Of a stretch of 64,000 nucleotides of DNA, positions 33,050 through 44,026 are shown one piece after another (the first letter of the stretch is position 1; every line of letters starts with the position of its first letter). The DNA lies in assembly GCA_027596035.1 (NCBI GenBank), contig JADGJA010000019.1, positions 1 to 64,000 of the forward strand. The letters run 5' to 3'. The stretch is from Thoreauomyces humboldtii (taxonomy: Eukaryota; Chytridiomycota; Chytridiomycetes; Spizellomycetales; Powellomycetaceae). Below the pieces are notes generated by a model. That model searched no databases. It was not told the DNA's origin and saw only the letters and a program-made list of their open reading frames with translations. The translations under genes were made by a program, and so were the position numbers.

Positions 33050-33996
33050 CCCGGCTCACCTATCCAATCCTGCATCTCGCCAACGCTTATTGTCGGATCG
33101 AATCCGTTGAGCAAGAATGGCTGCAGAATGCCTACCTCTGGGGCATCCGCATTTATGAGGCGTGTACCATTCGGCTGGGAACAGCATGTCGTCGTGCATC
33201 TGCCAAAGGATGACGTACTTCAGTTTTTTGCTGCGCATCTTTCGGAAAAAGGGAGGACAAGAAAGGGAGAGCGAGTTGGGCGTATATCTCAAGCACATGT
33301 TTAAAGTCGACGTTGGACGACAGGACTGAGATCATGATCTCGATGCGAGGCAGGACCTGTCGCGAGTAAAACCAAGACAAACTCGTAGTCAAACATCATT
33401 GGCAGGATCGCGATAGCCTCGTCTGATGATCACGCACGATCTGTTGGTTTTTTGCCTCCGCATCCTCCAGCAAAATGGTTGGCACCGTCTGATACGACCG
33501 CATGTACAAAGTTGCTTCGCTGGCTGGCCGAGGCTGTTTAAGCAAGAAACATGAAGGTGCAGGTGTGGTCAGCGTATGGTTTGTGGAGGCATGAAAGCAG
33601 CTCCGTACCGCAAGCCTATAGCACCGTTCACTCACCACGTTGAGATATACAAAGAGCGTGACATTGTGCTGCCCAAAATCACTAGCCAGCAAGGTCTGTA
33701 GCGTTCTGTACCCGCGCAAACCCAGAAGCGGTCAACCAAGCCCAATCTTTGATATTCAAAGTAAAACGCGTCTTCCATACCGATGCACCCACGACCATCG
33801 ATCCGCTAAGATCAGAGAAACAGCCACGTTGTGCCTAGGCGTGTGCTTTCGTATCGGAGGTCCCGACGAAACACGCATGGTGGCTGCTGGTACGGACCCT
33901 GATCTGTACGATAAGCAGCACGGCGAAAACGGCAAAAGCGGCGACCGCGCGATACGCTGTGGGGAAGATCCAGTGGGGCAGTTTTGCGAAGTGCAT
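33050..33996 (-). pseudogene. Possible decayed type II membrane glycosyltransferase
   Basis: An ATG at 33996 opens a basic N-terminus and a clear membrane span (YRAVAAFAVFAVLLIVQIR), as in Golgi transferases. Downstream, in different frames, are segments that look like a GT-A core: RGYRTLQTLLASDFGQHNVT followed by LFVYLN near 33,640-33,720, and YVILWQMHDDMLFPAEW near 33,190-33,240, the latter resembling the E-D-D strand of GT2/GT13 enzymes. I could not join these by GT-AG introns without crossing stops or frame changes, so it is probably a relic. The assignment rests on weak pattern similarity. Confidence 0.3.
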
Positions 33997-34291
33997 CTCG
34001 ATGGGAGGTTTCGTGGTCGGCGACGCTCCACGCGCAGGATTTAGTGGTCGAAACGCGTGCCGCGCTGATTTCACAAATCTACTAAAGGTGCTGTGCAGGC
34101 TTACATCATATTCTACTCGAGTAATGTAACCCTAAGGGTTACGGCATGTGCTGCCCGACCCGAGTGGCTGTGCCTGTTCACTTGAACATTACCAGTCCGA
34201 ACGTGTCCGGGATCCCCCGTCGTCACAAATGTCAACCTTTTGCACTTCCCCCGATTCTCACATAATTTGGCAAACAAAGGAGCGAAGAACC

Positions 34292-35510
34292 ATGAACGAC
34301 ACGGATGCTGCTGCGGCGAGGTTGGCATTGGAACTTTCCGAACCGATACTCACAAAAGCCGCAGAGTTCCGCCGGATAGTCCAGCAGAAGACCACACCCG
34401 CATTGGTGAAACAGACCGTCTTGATACCTTACCTATGCGTTCATCTCGCATGCGAAACGTCAGTGCCAATCATTCATCAACACCACGACGTCTAGTGGGA
34501 TTTTGGTGTTTCCTCTCAATTCATCTTCTTCACTTCTAGCCGTCAGATATCTTTCCCGGCCGTTCAATGTGTGAAACTCTTGCAGACTACCGGGTCAAAA
34601 TATAACACAGCCCTGGGTCGAATTCGTCAGATACTCAAGCTGCCACCACCGGTCCTGAACCTACACTCGCTCGCCGTAAGGCTTGGAGCGACTCAACTTG
34701 TCGGCACCGCTGAGGAGTTGCTGGCAGTCTTTATTGCCAGGTATCAGGAGGAAATGACGGATCAACGCCGCAGCAATTTCGACGATAAGAACCACAATCT
34801 TCTTGCCGCCGTGTTCTACGTATGCGGAAAGACCATGGTCCGTCAAAAAGAAGTCCTTTTTCTGCGCCACCTTTCCTTCATACTCACGATCATGATATAA
34901 TCCTATAGATGAAGATTGCCAAGAAGGACGTCGAATGCCTCGTGGAAAATTGTACAATGTTCAAAACTTACACAACCCTGGTTGAGCATTACTGCAAGGA
35001 CGAGATCCATGCTCTGAAACGCACAGGGGCTCAGCAAATCCAGCGGAATGCAGCGCCGTATGCTTGCGAGAATGCGATCGTCAATGGTGAGGAAGCAGGG
35101 GAGGCATTAGCTTCCAAAAGGTCGGCATCCGATCTCGGAAACAGAAGGGCCGGGGCATCCGGACCGGCAAAGCGAGCCCGCATGGGAGCATCGTCTTCGA
35201 TCCCGTTGGCACCGGTAACGGGGAATGGTATTGCAAACGAGTCGGTCCTCGCTTCGGCCGTCAGCGGGATCAACGCCATGGTAATGTAATTCCTTTCCTG
35301 AGTACATTCCGGTTCTTTTTCTCAACTTGGACGTTAACTATCTCCCGGCTGGCATCTATATAGATATCGCATCGGGAAGTCAAGAGCACGAAGCGGTACA
35401 CTGACTATATAATGTGGCGAGCTGCACTCCTGGAAAGCCTTCCTCCAGCATCGAATGTTCCAAACGACTCCTGCAAAACAATTTCCTTCGGCTTTGGGGG
35501 GAGAAGATGA
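34292..35510 (+). CDS. ORC6: Origin recognition complex subunit 6
   Basis: Four exons (34292-34458, 34540-34837, 34909-35280, 35364-35510), all GT-AG and in phase, give 327 residues. The middle carries cyclin-box/TFIIB-like helices as in ORC6 (LAVRLGATQLVGTAEELLAVF, then LLAAVFYVCGKTM and MKIAKKDVECLVE). A basic, disordered linker with a KRSASDLGNRR / PAKRARM nuclear-signal-like stretch follows. The last exon gives REVKSTKRYTDYIMWRAALL, matching the conserved C-terminal Tyr/Trp motif by which ORC6 binds ORC3. Without splicing at 35280 the frame would stop two codons later and lose this motif, so the last intron is well supported. The product loads MCM helicase at replication origins in the nucleus. 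Confidence 0.86.
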
Positions 35511-36601
35511 CGAATCGCATGGAGCATAGCATTCAGCACCTCCGGTTTTTATAAAATCCACATTTGCACGAAAGAATTTTGGACCACCAGGCGTCGAAGA
35601 AGTGAAAGCATGATTAGTGATTATTCTTTAACTCTCAAAACTGCACAAAACCTTGAAGCTCAATCTTGGGAAGTGTCGTCGGGGCGGGCTCTAAAGCCAG
35701 AAGGCTGCGTCCTCCTGGAAGAGTTCTGTTGTGACGCCCACGGCGCCAACAGCACGCTCCCGACATGTGCGATTGTCTTGAGGAGAACTTTTTGCAGAAT
35801 ACCGAGTCGAGAGGGATCCAATTGCAGAATGACGTTCTTTACGGGGCCCTGATCTTCAAACCCCTCCAACAGGGTAGTCAAGAGTCGGAGCAGGTCAAAA
35901 GGGCGTTCTTCTGACGGATTGCTCCCAGCAGCTCTCCAGTACCAACGCCGGTGATTCTAACGCCAACCAGTACAACAGCCTTCATCGTGAGGTAGCGTTG
36001 CGATGTGTTGGTATCACCGGCGAGCTGCATCTGCAGGATCAGAACCAGGGTAAATCTTGAGGTGCTTATTGCGCTCTCAATCGCTCATATGGAGTAACGC
36101 ATAGCTCGCGGATCTTTGTGGAGTACGATGACTCCCACGAGAGCGGCCTATGGCTGGATATACAAATGTTCGTCAACGTTTCCGTTTCGTGCTTCCTCGC
36201 TTGTGGCGAGGAGAAATGAGTTGCAGCACAGACTGAAGCATTTTGAGCAGCAACGCAACACCTCAATCGCCGCATCAGAAGTGGATTAGGGATACCTTTG
36301 CCTCATCGACCGGATCCCGGGACGATCGAGAAGACCATACTAAGCGCCGATCGTGCAATGAATTGTCTGGACGATGGGAGGACTTGGAGTGGGAAGGAGG
36401 GTGCTGATTTCTGACTGACCGCGTTTTCTCGTCGTCGACGTCTTCCCCCTTTCAAGATCCCCTCACCTTCATCCCGCAGCCTCCTTAACCCCGCAACTTC
36501 CACTGACCCGTCCACCGTCCGAAACTTTTCAGGGATTGGTATATAGGCAAAGTTATCGGCAGCCCATCACTCTTGTTATCGGCAGCCCATCACTATTCAA
36601 C
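35511..36601. other. Intergenic region between ORC6 and EDC3, with a 23-bp direct duplication
   Basis: No gene is supported. Immediately before the EDC3 ATG, GTTATCGGCAGCCCATCACT occurs twice with a 23-bp period (36,552-36,597). It lies in the probable 5' leader or core promoter. Confidence 0.5.
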
Positions 36602-39102
36602 ATGGAGCAATTTCTCGGGATAGTCGTGGTGCGGAAGGGACGCACGTAGTGCCGTCAACACCCGATAACTGACTACACTCCTTGCAGCGCTTATACCTCG
36701 CTAATGGTTTGGTCTTGGACGGCCGTGTGGGAAGCATTGATCAAGTGACCCAGCTTTTGACACTGCAAGAAGGTGCGTTGTCACTTGACCTTGGGAACTG
36801 CCACATTGGCTCGAACGTGATACTCATCGGATGACCGTCTCTAGTCTCCACCATTATTAATGGCATTCCGCAGCGCTTCACTACGTATCCTGTCCCGGGG
36901 CAGGATATCAAAGATCTTGAAATTTTGGCTGATACTAACGCGCCACCGGAACCTCAACATCGACCACCTCTGCATCCTCCGCCACATCTCACCCAGCCGC
37001 CACATCATCAACACTACTCTCAGCCTCGAGACACTCCGCCGCTTCATCAGCATATGCGTCCGCCGTCAGGTCCTAGGACCCCGCATGACAACGCTTATTC
37101 CCAGCAAAACTATGGGCAACAGCATCATCCGTCTGACCATACATCTGTCCCTCAATATCGAGCAAACGACAGGTCTCTCTATGCAGAACCTGCGTCAAGG
37201 AGTACGCAGGAAAATGGTATGCACTATGCATTGCAAGCGCCACCAGTCAGGGACCCTAGTCCAGGGTTGGCAAACAAAGTGAAAGCCAGGCAGCCAGCTT
37301 CATTCGTGGACCCGGCCATACTTTCGGTAGAGATGCAGTCGCTTCACTTGTCTACAGACCATAACGCCTTAGCTAACTGATCTCGCTTCTTACAGATGAG
37401 CCGTAGTGAAAGCGCTTCCCCTTTGCACTCACATCCGGTGGTCTCACCCGGGCAGGGTCGTTCGGCCCCTCCCCTGAGGAAGGTCCCTTCAGGGAGGAAA
37501 GCGAAACGCGATCATGGCACAGTAAGTTACTGGCTTCGCCGATACCTCTCGCTTTGGTGCTAATCATTACGGCCAGAGCAAGGTTCCTCGTAACCCACGA
37601 ATCATTCTGCAGGAGCCAAGTTCAATCGTAGTTACCGAAAGCGAGATGGATGAAGAAACGGTCGACTATTCCGAGATAAGCTGTCTGGAAGCACCGTATC
37701 CCCCCAGATCTCAGGGGCGAAACAAAGCTGGCAGGCAGCAAACCAGCTCACCAGGTCCTCGTAACGATAGCCAATCACATGTGGATGGTAAGCTCCTTGA
37801 GAGTCCCATTTCGTGTGCTTTCTTGTGCTCACTGGTTCGATTCGCAGGCTCTCGGCCGTCTCCCCGTGCACGACGGACAGATGCGTTTCAAGGAGAGGTG
37901 GCTAATCTGTCAGATGACTTCGACTTCCAAGCTAGCCTTACGCAGTTCGATAAGCGGCGCATCTTTGCGGAGATTCGACAGGCGGATGCAACCGCGCCCG
38001 AAACACTTCTGGTCAACCTCAATCGACTACGGTCGCCCCTCCCGCATGGAATGCAGAAACTTGGCATTCGGGACATGGTTCTGGACAACACCTCGGCAGG
38101 CCCGAGTGGCGACGAGACTGGTAATGATGCCGAAGTCGAAAGCGATCTGGACAGCGACGGAGCCTACTTGCAATCTGGTGAACAAGCATCGGGACAGTAT
38201 AGGCAACCGCCCTCTCGAAAGGTTTGCCGAACACTGGGCGGGGTCACCGTACCGAGTGTGACCCCGAACGAGATGCTGGAAATCGAACGGATAGCGGAGA
38301 CAGAAACGGGTCCGAGCGCTGAGCAGATGATCGAAAACGGTGGTCGAGGTTGCGCCATGATGGTTCTGCAGGCTCTCGGCGGCAACCGTCGTATCAAACC
38401 GGGGAATCACAACGATGGTCCTCTAGTTGTCGTACTGGTGGGAAACAACAAGATTGGAGCTTTCGGTCTCTGCGCTGCACGGCATCTCGCCAACCACGAA
38501 TGCAACGTGATTGTCGCGGCGGTCGGGAGCGACGTGGAACTTGTCAACTCTGTGGCCATTCAACAGAAGATATACATTCCGACCGGCGGCAAGCTTTCCC
38601 GCGGTCATATGGATCTACCTCATCCCTCATCCCAGCCGGTTGACATCATAGTCGATGCTCTGCTCGGCACGCACCAGACCATCCTGGATCTGAGCGAGCA
38701 CGACAAGAGCTTGGCATGTGACTTGATGCTCTGGGCGAACGAGAGCAAGGCCAACGTCGTCAGCCTGGACATGCCCAGCGGCGTAAACGGCGTCACAGGT
38801 AAGGGCACCTAACGGTCTTCAGTTTTCTCCCATCGAGGTACCCCATTTACTAATCTCCCCACCTGATGCCTGACCTTTTAGGGATTCCAATGTCACCATC
38901 CCACCATATCACTCCAAAGTGGACTATGGCGCTGGGAGTGCCCAAAACTGGTCACCTCCATGCGTCACGTCACACCCTCGGGGAACTTTTCCTCGCCGAT
39001 CTGGGCATCCCTCGCATCGTCTTTCAAAAAGCCAACAAGTCGGCATACGTGTCGCCGTTTGGCGACAAGTTCTTGGTTGGGCTTGAGGTTCAAGCTTCCT
39101 GA
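36602..39102 (+). CDS. EDC3: Enhancer of mRNA-decapping protein 3
   Basis: Several exons, the first three at 36602-36628, 36688-36772 and 36845-37326, all in phase. The N-terminal LSm16-type domain is split over these: MEQFLGIVV, then LYLANGLVLDGRVGSIDQV and INGIPQRFTTYPVPGQDIKD. A Pro/Gln/His-rich disordered region follows, then an FDF box (SDDFDFQASLTQFDKRRIFAEI) and a C-terminal YjeF_N domain (DGPLVVVLVGNNKIGAFGLCAARHL, VDALLGTH, VVSLDMPSGVNG), which ends at 39102 after an intron at the ...GVTG site. EDC3 is a P-body scaffold: the LSm domain contacts DCP2, FDF binds the DDX6/Dhh1 helicase and YjeF_N dimerises. All three modules are present in the correct order and the length is typical. 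Confidence 0.95.
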
Positions 39103-39286
39103 AAGAAAGCCTTTCTCCTCTCTCCTGAGTCTACTGCTTCTTGATCCGCTCTCAATAGATAGGCCATCCCCGCTAATTGATGCTCGTGGTTGTGGATGCC
39201 TCCGTGCCCAAAGTGCAAAGTATGATTAGTGTAGACAGAAAGTTGGGCGGCCAGTCCCAAAGTGTCGAAGTGCTTTCTTCTCAGAA

Positions 39287-40412
39287 CTATTGCTCCATAA
39301 GATCGTCTTCATCTAAACGAAGACCATACCAAGAGTCAGCAGGCGATGCATACCCTGCACTCGCGGGTTGCACTCACCATCATCATCGTAGTCATCGTTG
39401 GCGGCGGGACGCTGAGACACGGGCATGGAAGGAAGGGCGGGCGGTGGTGCCGCATTGAAAGTTGGAGGTTGTATAATACCGGAAGCATCAGTACTAGAAA
39501 TATGAGGAAGCGCTGGCAAGGACGTAGCGGCGCTATCGTTGGATACCCCTCCCATCTGCTGTGGCCCATTTGTGGAAGGAAAAGCGGGTAATGGTTTTGG
39601 CGCCGCTTTCTAGGTAGTAGAATGCAATAAAAGCTATTAGCTAAATGGTCTATAGAAATCACCATCCGTCTCGATATTTTTACCTTGACGGCAATCTGAA
39701 AGTTGGTGCCGGTGAGGGTGTGTCGTTCTGGTGGGAGACGGACACCGTATTTCTCGGGTATCAGTGGCAAGGGGGCAGCATTCTTCTTTGCGGCCAGGGC
39801 TTCTAGGAACTGAAGCAGGTGGTAAGTGAGGTCTCTGGTTTGCAGATGGTCTCGCTAGTCGGTCCGAACGCACCTCTCGCCGGGGTGGATTCGTGAAGGA
39901 GTGGGCTGCCCGGCCCTCGATGGCTATCCGCACGTCATCTGTGGTGATGTTGTTGTGATTGGCATGCTCCGCGTATGTTTGAGCGTCTCCGAGTACATCC
40001 AGCACGTATCCTAAGGAGGATTGGAACATCAGCGACCGCTCATGCCAAGCATACACTCGTTCCTCTTCTGAGGGTGGGGCCTACGATGCATGAACTCCAG
40101 AAGCTGCGGCACTACCCTTGGCTCATAATCTTCGACGCCCATTCCCTGCAGCATGAGCGAGACAAGCTTTGCATCGCGAGGTAACTGCACCGCATCCTGT
40201 CGCCCGTGAGCAGCCGCTGCTGCAAGAAGAGCTGCCGTCTCTGGATTTATTCCATCCTGGTGCCCTGATGTATGATGATGTTGTGCCAGGAACTGAGCGG
40301 GAGTCGTGGGTAGTAGGGCTTGCGAAGGAGCGGGGGTTTGTGGAAGGGAATCTGAAGGTTGGCCGGAAGTTTCCCCTTGAGATCGTCCTCCGTCGCCGTT
40401 CAATACGCTCAT
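39287..40412 (-). CDS. TAF9: TFIID/SAGA subunit TAF9
   Basis: The start ATG is at 40412. A disordered, Gln/Pro/Ala-rich N-terminus precedes the histone fold, which begins RDAKLVSLMLQGMGVEDYEP and runs into RVVPQLLEFMHR. It continues after a 72-nt intron as YVLDVLGDAQTYAEHA and ITTDDVRIAIEGRAAHSF, followed by the conserved NPPRRE and, after the next intron, PLPLIPEKYGVRLPPERHTLTGTNF. This is the TAF9 pattern throughout. The last short exon, reached from an acidic DDYDDD stretch, adds DEDDLMEQ before a TAG at 39287-39289. TAF9 pairs with TAF6 in TFIID and SAGA in the nucleus. The gene converges on EDC3 with 184 bp between stop codons. Confidence 0.93.
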
Positions 40413-42015
40413 CCGAGGCCTACTGTAGCGTCGTTGTATGCTCCTCTGTTGAGATCTATCTGCTGGCCGTGTTTGACACGATCTTCAGTTCGCAATTGGC
40501 AAGAGATCGATCATCGAGAGGGGCAGGGGCGTGCTTACCCAAGCTCCATCTGTCCCCTTTTGGAGGGGAAATGAACAAAACGGCGTTCACCAGACTCTTG
40601 TCAAACGCCAGTGATCGGAGTGATCCTCATACGATGGATTAATGAGACCTCCAAATGATTCCGATCATACGCTAGCTACTATCTATATGCTACCATTCAT
40701 CAGGGGAACGCATCCTTGCTCTGATTGTCGTCACTTTTCAAGTGTCTGCTCGTAATCCGGGGATGCAAGCGCATTGGCAGCTTCTCAACGCACTATAGAG
40801 TGCAATAAACAGGATTGCTTGCAAATTACATGTCGTTGTAAAGTGCATCCTGCTCTTCTACATTATCAGTAGTATCCTAGGTTAATAAGTATGACTATTG
40901 GTTTTTGACAGCCAATCCGCCGATTCCAACGAACTCCGCCCTCCTAAAAATAAGGCATCGCACCATTCAAGCTTGCATTCTGATTCCCTTACTCCTCCAC
41001 GTGCCTGATGGCTTCCTGTCACTGAGGCCTTGGACTGACACCGCCGAAGCAGACTTCACTTTCAATGACCCTCAGGTGAAATGCGGGTTAGCGCGCCTTT
41101 GTTGGAAACTTCGCTAGTGGAAAAGCTCTCGAGACGTCTTTCGGAAACTGTGGAACATTCCAGCTTTTTTCACGAAAGGCACAGGATGGAGGCGGTGTCT
41201 CCTGAAATTGTGCATCAGCTTCGAGGACCGGGAAATGTTGTCGGCGTTTATGATTTATTGTGCCTGTTCATGATTCTTTGGGATCGACAACATGTTACTA
41301 CGCATGCATGAAGGCGTCTGCCAGGATCTAGGCTGCCGAGAATCCTTTCGGAGTTCGTCCTATCCTGCGTTCGTTTTGCGAGCGGCGGGAGGGGATGGCA
41401 GGGGGCGTCAGGCCCGAGGCCCGAAGCTCGCCTTAGACGGCAACGCTCGGTGGAGGATGGCTTTAGTTAACTAGCTGCGGAAAAAAATTTGATGCTGAGA
41501 TGCAAGCGACGCAGTATCTCGACCTAGTGGGTCAGAACGTCAAGGAAATCCACAAGCTGCCGAGACCATGGATCGGCGAGATCTACATGGCAATCAGTCC
41601 AGTTCCGCGGGTCGGGCTAGCGGCGCCTGCTGCTGTCTTTAGACAAAGCCGAATCTTGAGTAATCGGTATCAGACTCCGCACCCATCGTTTTCAGGCTCC
41701 GCAGGTCGGATTGACGTCGGGGGCGTAGAAGCGCCCCCGGCCCAACCCCCGGCGTTGCTGATCGCCCCCGGCCCAGCCCCCGGCGTTGCTGATCGTCCCT
41801 CAGCTCTCTCGGAAACATGTCAGTACGAAGGCTTCGTTGAACATAAACATCGGGCCTGACATTCAAACAGCTCCTGGAATCCTCCCCCAACTATTCGGCT
41901 GCAATTTTTCCTTCATTGGTATTGGAGAAAATGATGAAGTACGACAATCTCTAGTTCAGCAAAGATCCCAACCATTGTGCTAATCCTGACTTCCCGTAGT
42001 TCTCGATCACCCCGA
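40413..42015. other. Intergenic region with a 31-bp GC-rich tandem duplication
   Basis: No gene is supported; open frames such as 40,905-41,117 and 41,500-41,859 lack domains. At 41,733-41,794 a 31-bp unit of the form GCCCCCGGCCCARCCCCCGG followed by CGTTGCTGATC is present twice in direct tandem with one difference. The right part is presumably the promoter of the surface-protein gene at 42,016. Confidence 0.5.
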
Positions 42016-43755
42016 ATGAATATCTCTACTCCCAGCATTTTCTTGCTGGTGATGCTTGCGCGCGCCAAAGCTTCTTCAACCCCTCAGGTTTGTACGTTCG
42101 CTTTCTGAACGCCTGCTCTGCGTATACAGGACCAACCTGCACAAGGGTCGATGCCCTTCGGTCGTCGCAACGTGTCCTCAGAACGGTGCTCCACAGCTTC
42201 TCTCCTCGAGTGGACAAGTCTGCACGACATACAGCGAATGCTCGGCGACCACACAGTTCATCGGCAGTGGCAGCCTTGTGCCGCTCAATGGACAGCAGTA
42301 CACGGTCTTGTCAGGAACTACACTCGTTTTGTGCCCTGACACTGTGTGTGCGTCTGCTTTGACAGCCGGGACGACCTCTGCCACCTTCCAGTTAGGGAGT
42401 TCAGGACCGCTGACCTTGCAACCAACTGGACTCGATGGAACGTTTTATGCCGTCGTGAGCTCGACCGCATATGTCACGACGGACAATTCAACATTCTACA
42501 CATCGGTGACCAACCCACCTGCTTTCGGAAACTTATACGCCAATCCTGGTCGACAACTCATGGCGAGCTTGCCGCCCGACTCTGCAACCGCAGCCGGCAC
42601 CTTTTGGTATGGGCGAGGGGCCTCGAGGGACTGGCATGCATATCGGACAACCTCAACATGTGTTTATTCCCCAGGTACGTGCCGGTTGCGGCAGATGACT
42701 TTCGCCTAGACACGGCGGTTTGCGACGATGCCATTCGCTTTGTTGAGGGAGATTTTGCAACGTACTCCGGGTACACCTTGGTCAACTACAAATCCACGCA
42801 AGCCGGACTCACCTACTTCACACTCGGGTCCGCCGCCGAAGCCATCCCCACTCCTAGCGAGTGCCAAACCGTCCAGAATAATGCATCTAGCAACGTGCGT
42901 TATGTGTAGCCTAGCAGAATGTTCCTAGGCGCAAACTGGGACGGAACAGCCTATTTGGACGGGAACGGGACCCTTTACAACGTGACGAATGCGGCATGGA
43001 CAACGGTCCCAGATATGGCCGGCTGCCTGGATAACGGCGTGACCTACTTCAAGATCGGGGGCATCTACAAAGTTTTCTCTTCCGGCAGCGGAACTTGCGT
43101 TTTGAACACCGGCGTTCCAGTCTTGGTGGCCACTCCTCTCTACGATTTCTCCTATGAGTCTCTGACCATCACAGCCGCGGCCGCAGACCTGACCAGTGAG
43201 ACGTGCTTCCAGAACGGTACAGCCTCGTACAGCCTCAACAACACCGTGGTGAGCCCCACCCTGAACCGCTTCTCATCGACCTCCTGCAGCAACCCAACGA
43301 TCGATGCCTCCGGAAACTTCAGCAGCCTCCCCGGGAATTGCAGCAACCTCGCCGTGAACGACTATGCGAACAGCGACAGCACGATCGTGCAGTTCCTCAG
43401 CTCCAGCTACGGTTGCAGCACACCCTCCTGCATTGATGTCAGGACCTGTCTGACGGACTCGTGCCTTTACGATGACGGCCTGATGGCAGGCAACGTGAAC
43501 TGCACAACGGTGGACGGCGTTGCGATGGGCATGATCTACGTTCGAGACCCCGTCACTTCGACAACCTCGGAACCCTCTAGCACTACTAATGGAATCCCGT
43601 ATCCGACAGAGTCCATTGATTGCACCTTCGACGATAGCATCGGCACGTACACCTGCAGCGGTGCTGCCGGGTTTGCGACAAGCGGTTGGACCGGGTCTCT
43701 GTCGGTCGCTGCCACCGTGGGAGCTGCAATGGCACTTTACTTTACGCTGATCTAA
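42016..43755 (+). CDS. Secreted, probably GPI-anchored cell-surface protein
   Basis: Exon 1 (42016-42087) encodes a signal peptide (MNISTPSIFLLVMLARAKA). Exon 2 (42146-42606) joins it in phase using an AG 14 nt inside the first one. Exon 3 starts at 42675 (TG|G). The product is Ser/Thr/Gly/Asn-rich with evenly spaced Cys and repeated modules of the form Y-x-V-x-(S/N)-G-T. It ends in a Thr/Ser-rich stalk followed by a hydrophobic tail (WTGSLSVAATVGAAMALYF), as required for GPI attachment. An in-frame TAG at 42,907-42,909 interrupts exon 3. It is removed if a 54-nt intron (42,861-42,914, GT-AG, in phase) is spliced; otherwise the gene is split. No enzyme domain recognised; a wall or zoospore-surface role is inferred from topology only. 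Confidence 0.68.
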
Positions 43756-44026
43756 GGCGGGTCGAGCTGACTAATTTCGATTTTTGGGTTGAGCTTCGAT
43801 GGTGGAAAGTAAGGGCGCGACCAGACGCGGGGTCGGTTCCTCATAAAACATTTTTCGTCTGAACATGTTCAAGTATGGTATATATCATGTTACAGCTGAC
43901 AAAGGAAACCAGGTTCTTCGTTGAGAGAAGAAGGAACGGAGGGGAAAGCGCGTCAGTAACTGTGAACCTCCATGGGTTTTGAGGAGAGTGTAGCGTTCAT
44001 ATGATGGGTATAGATCCTCAGCCCTC

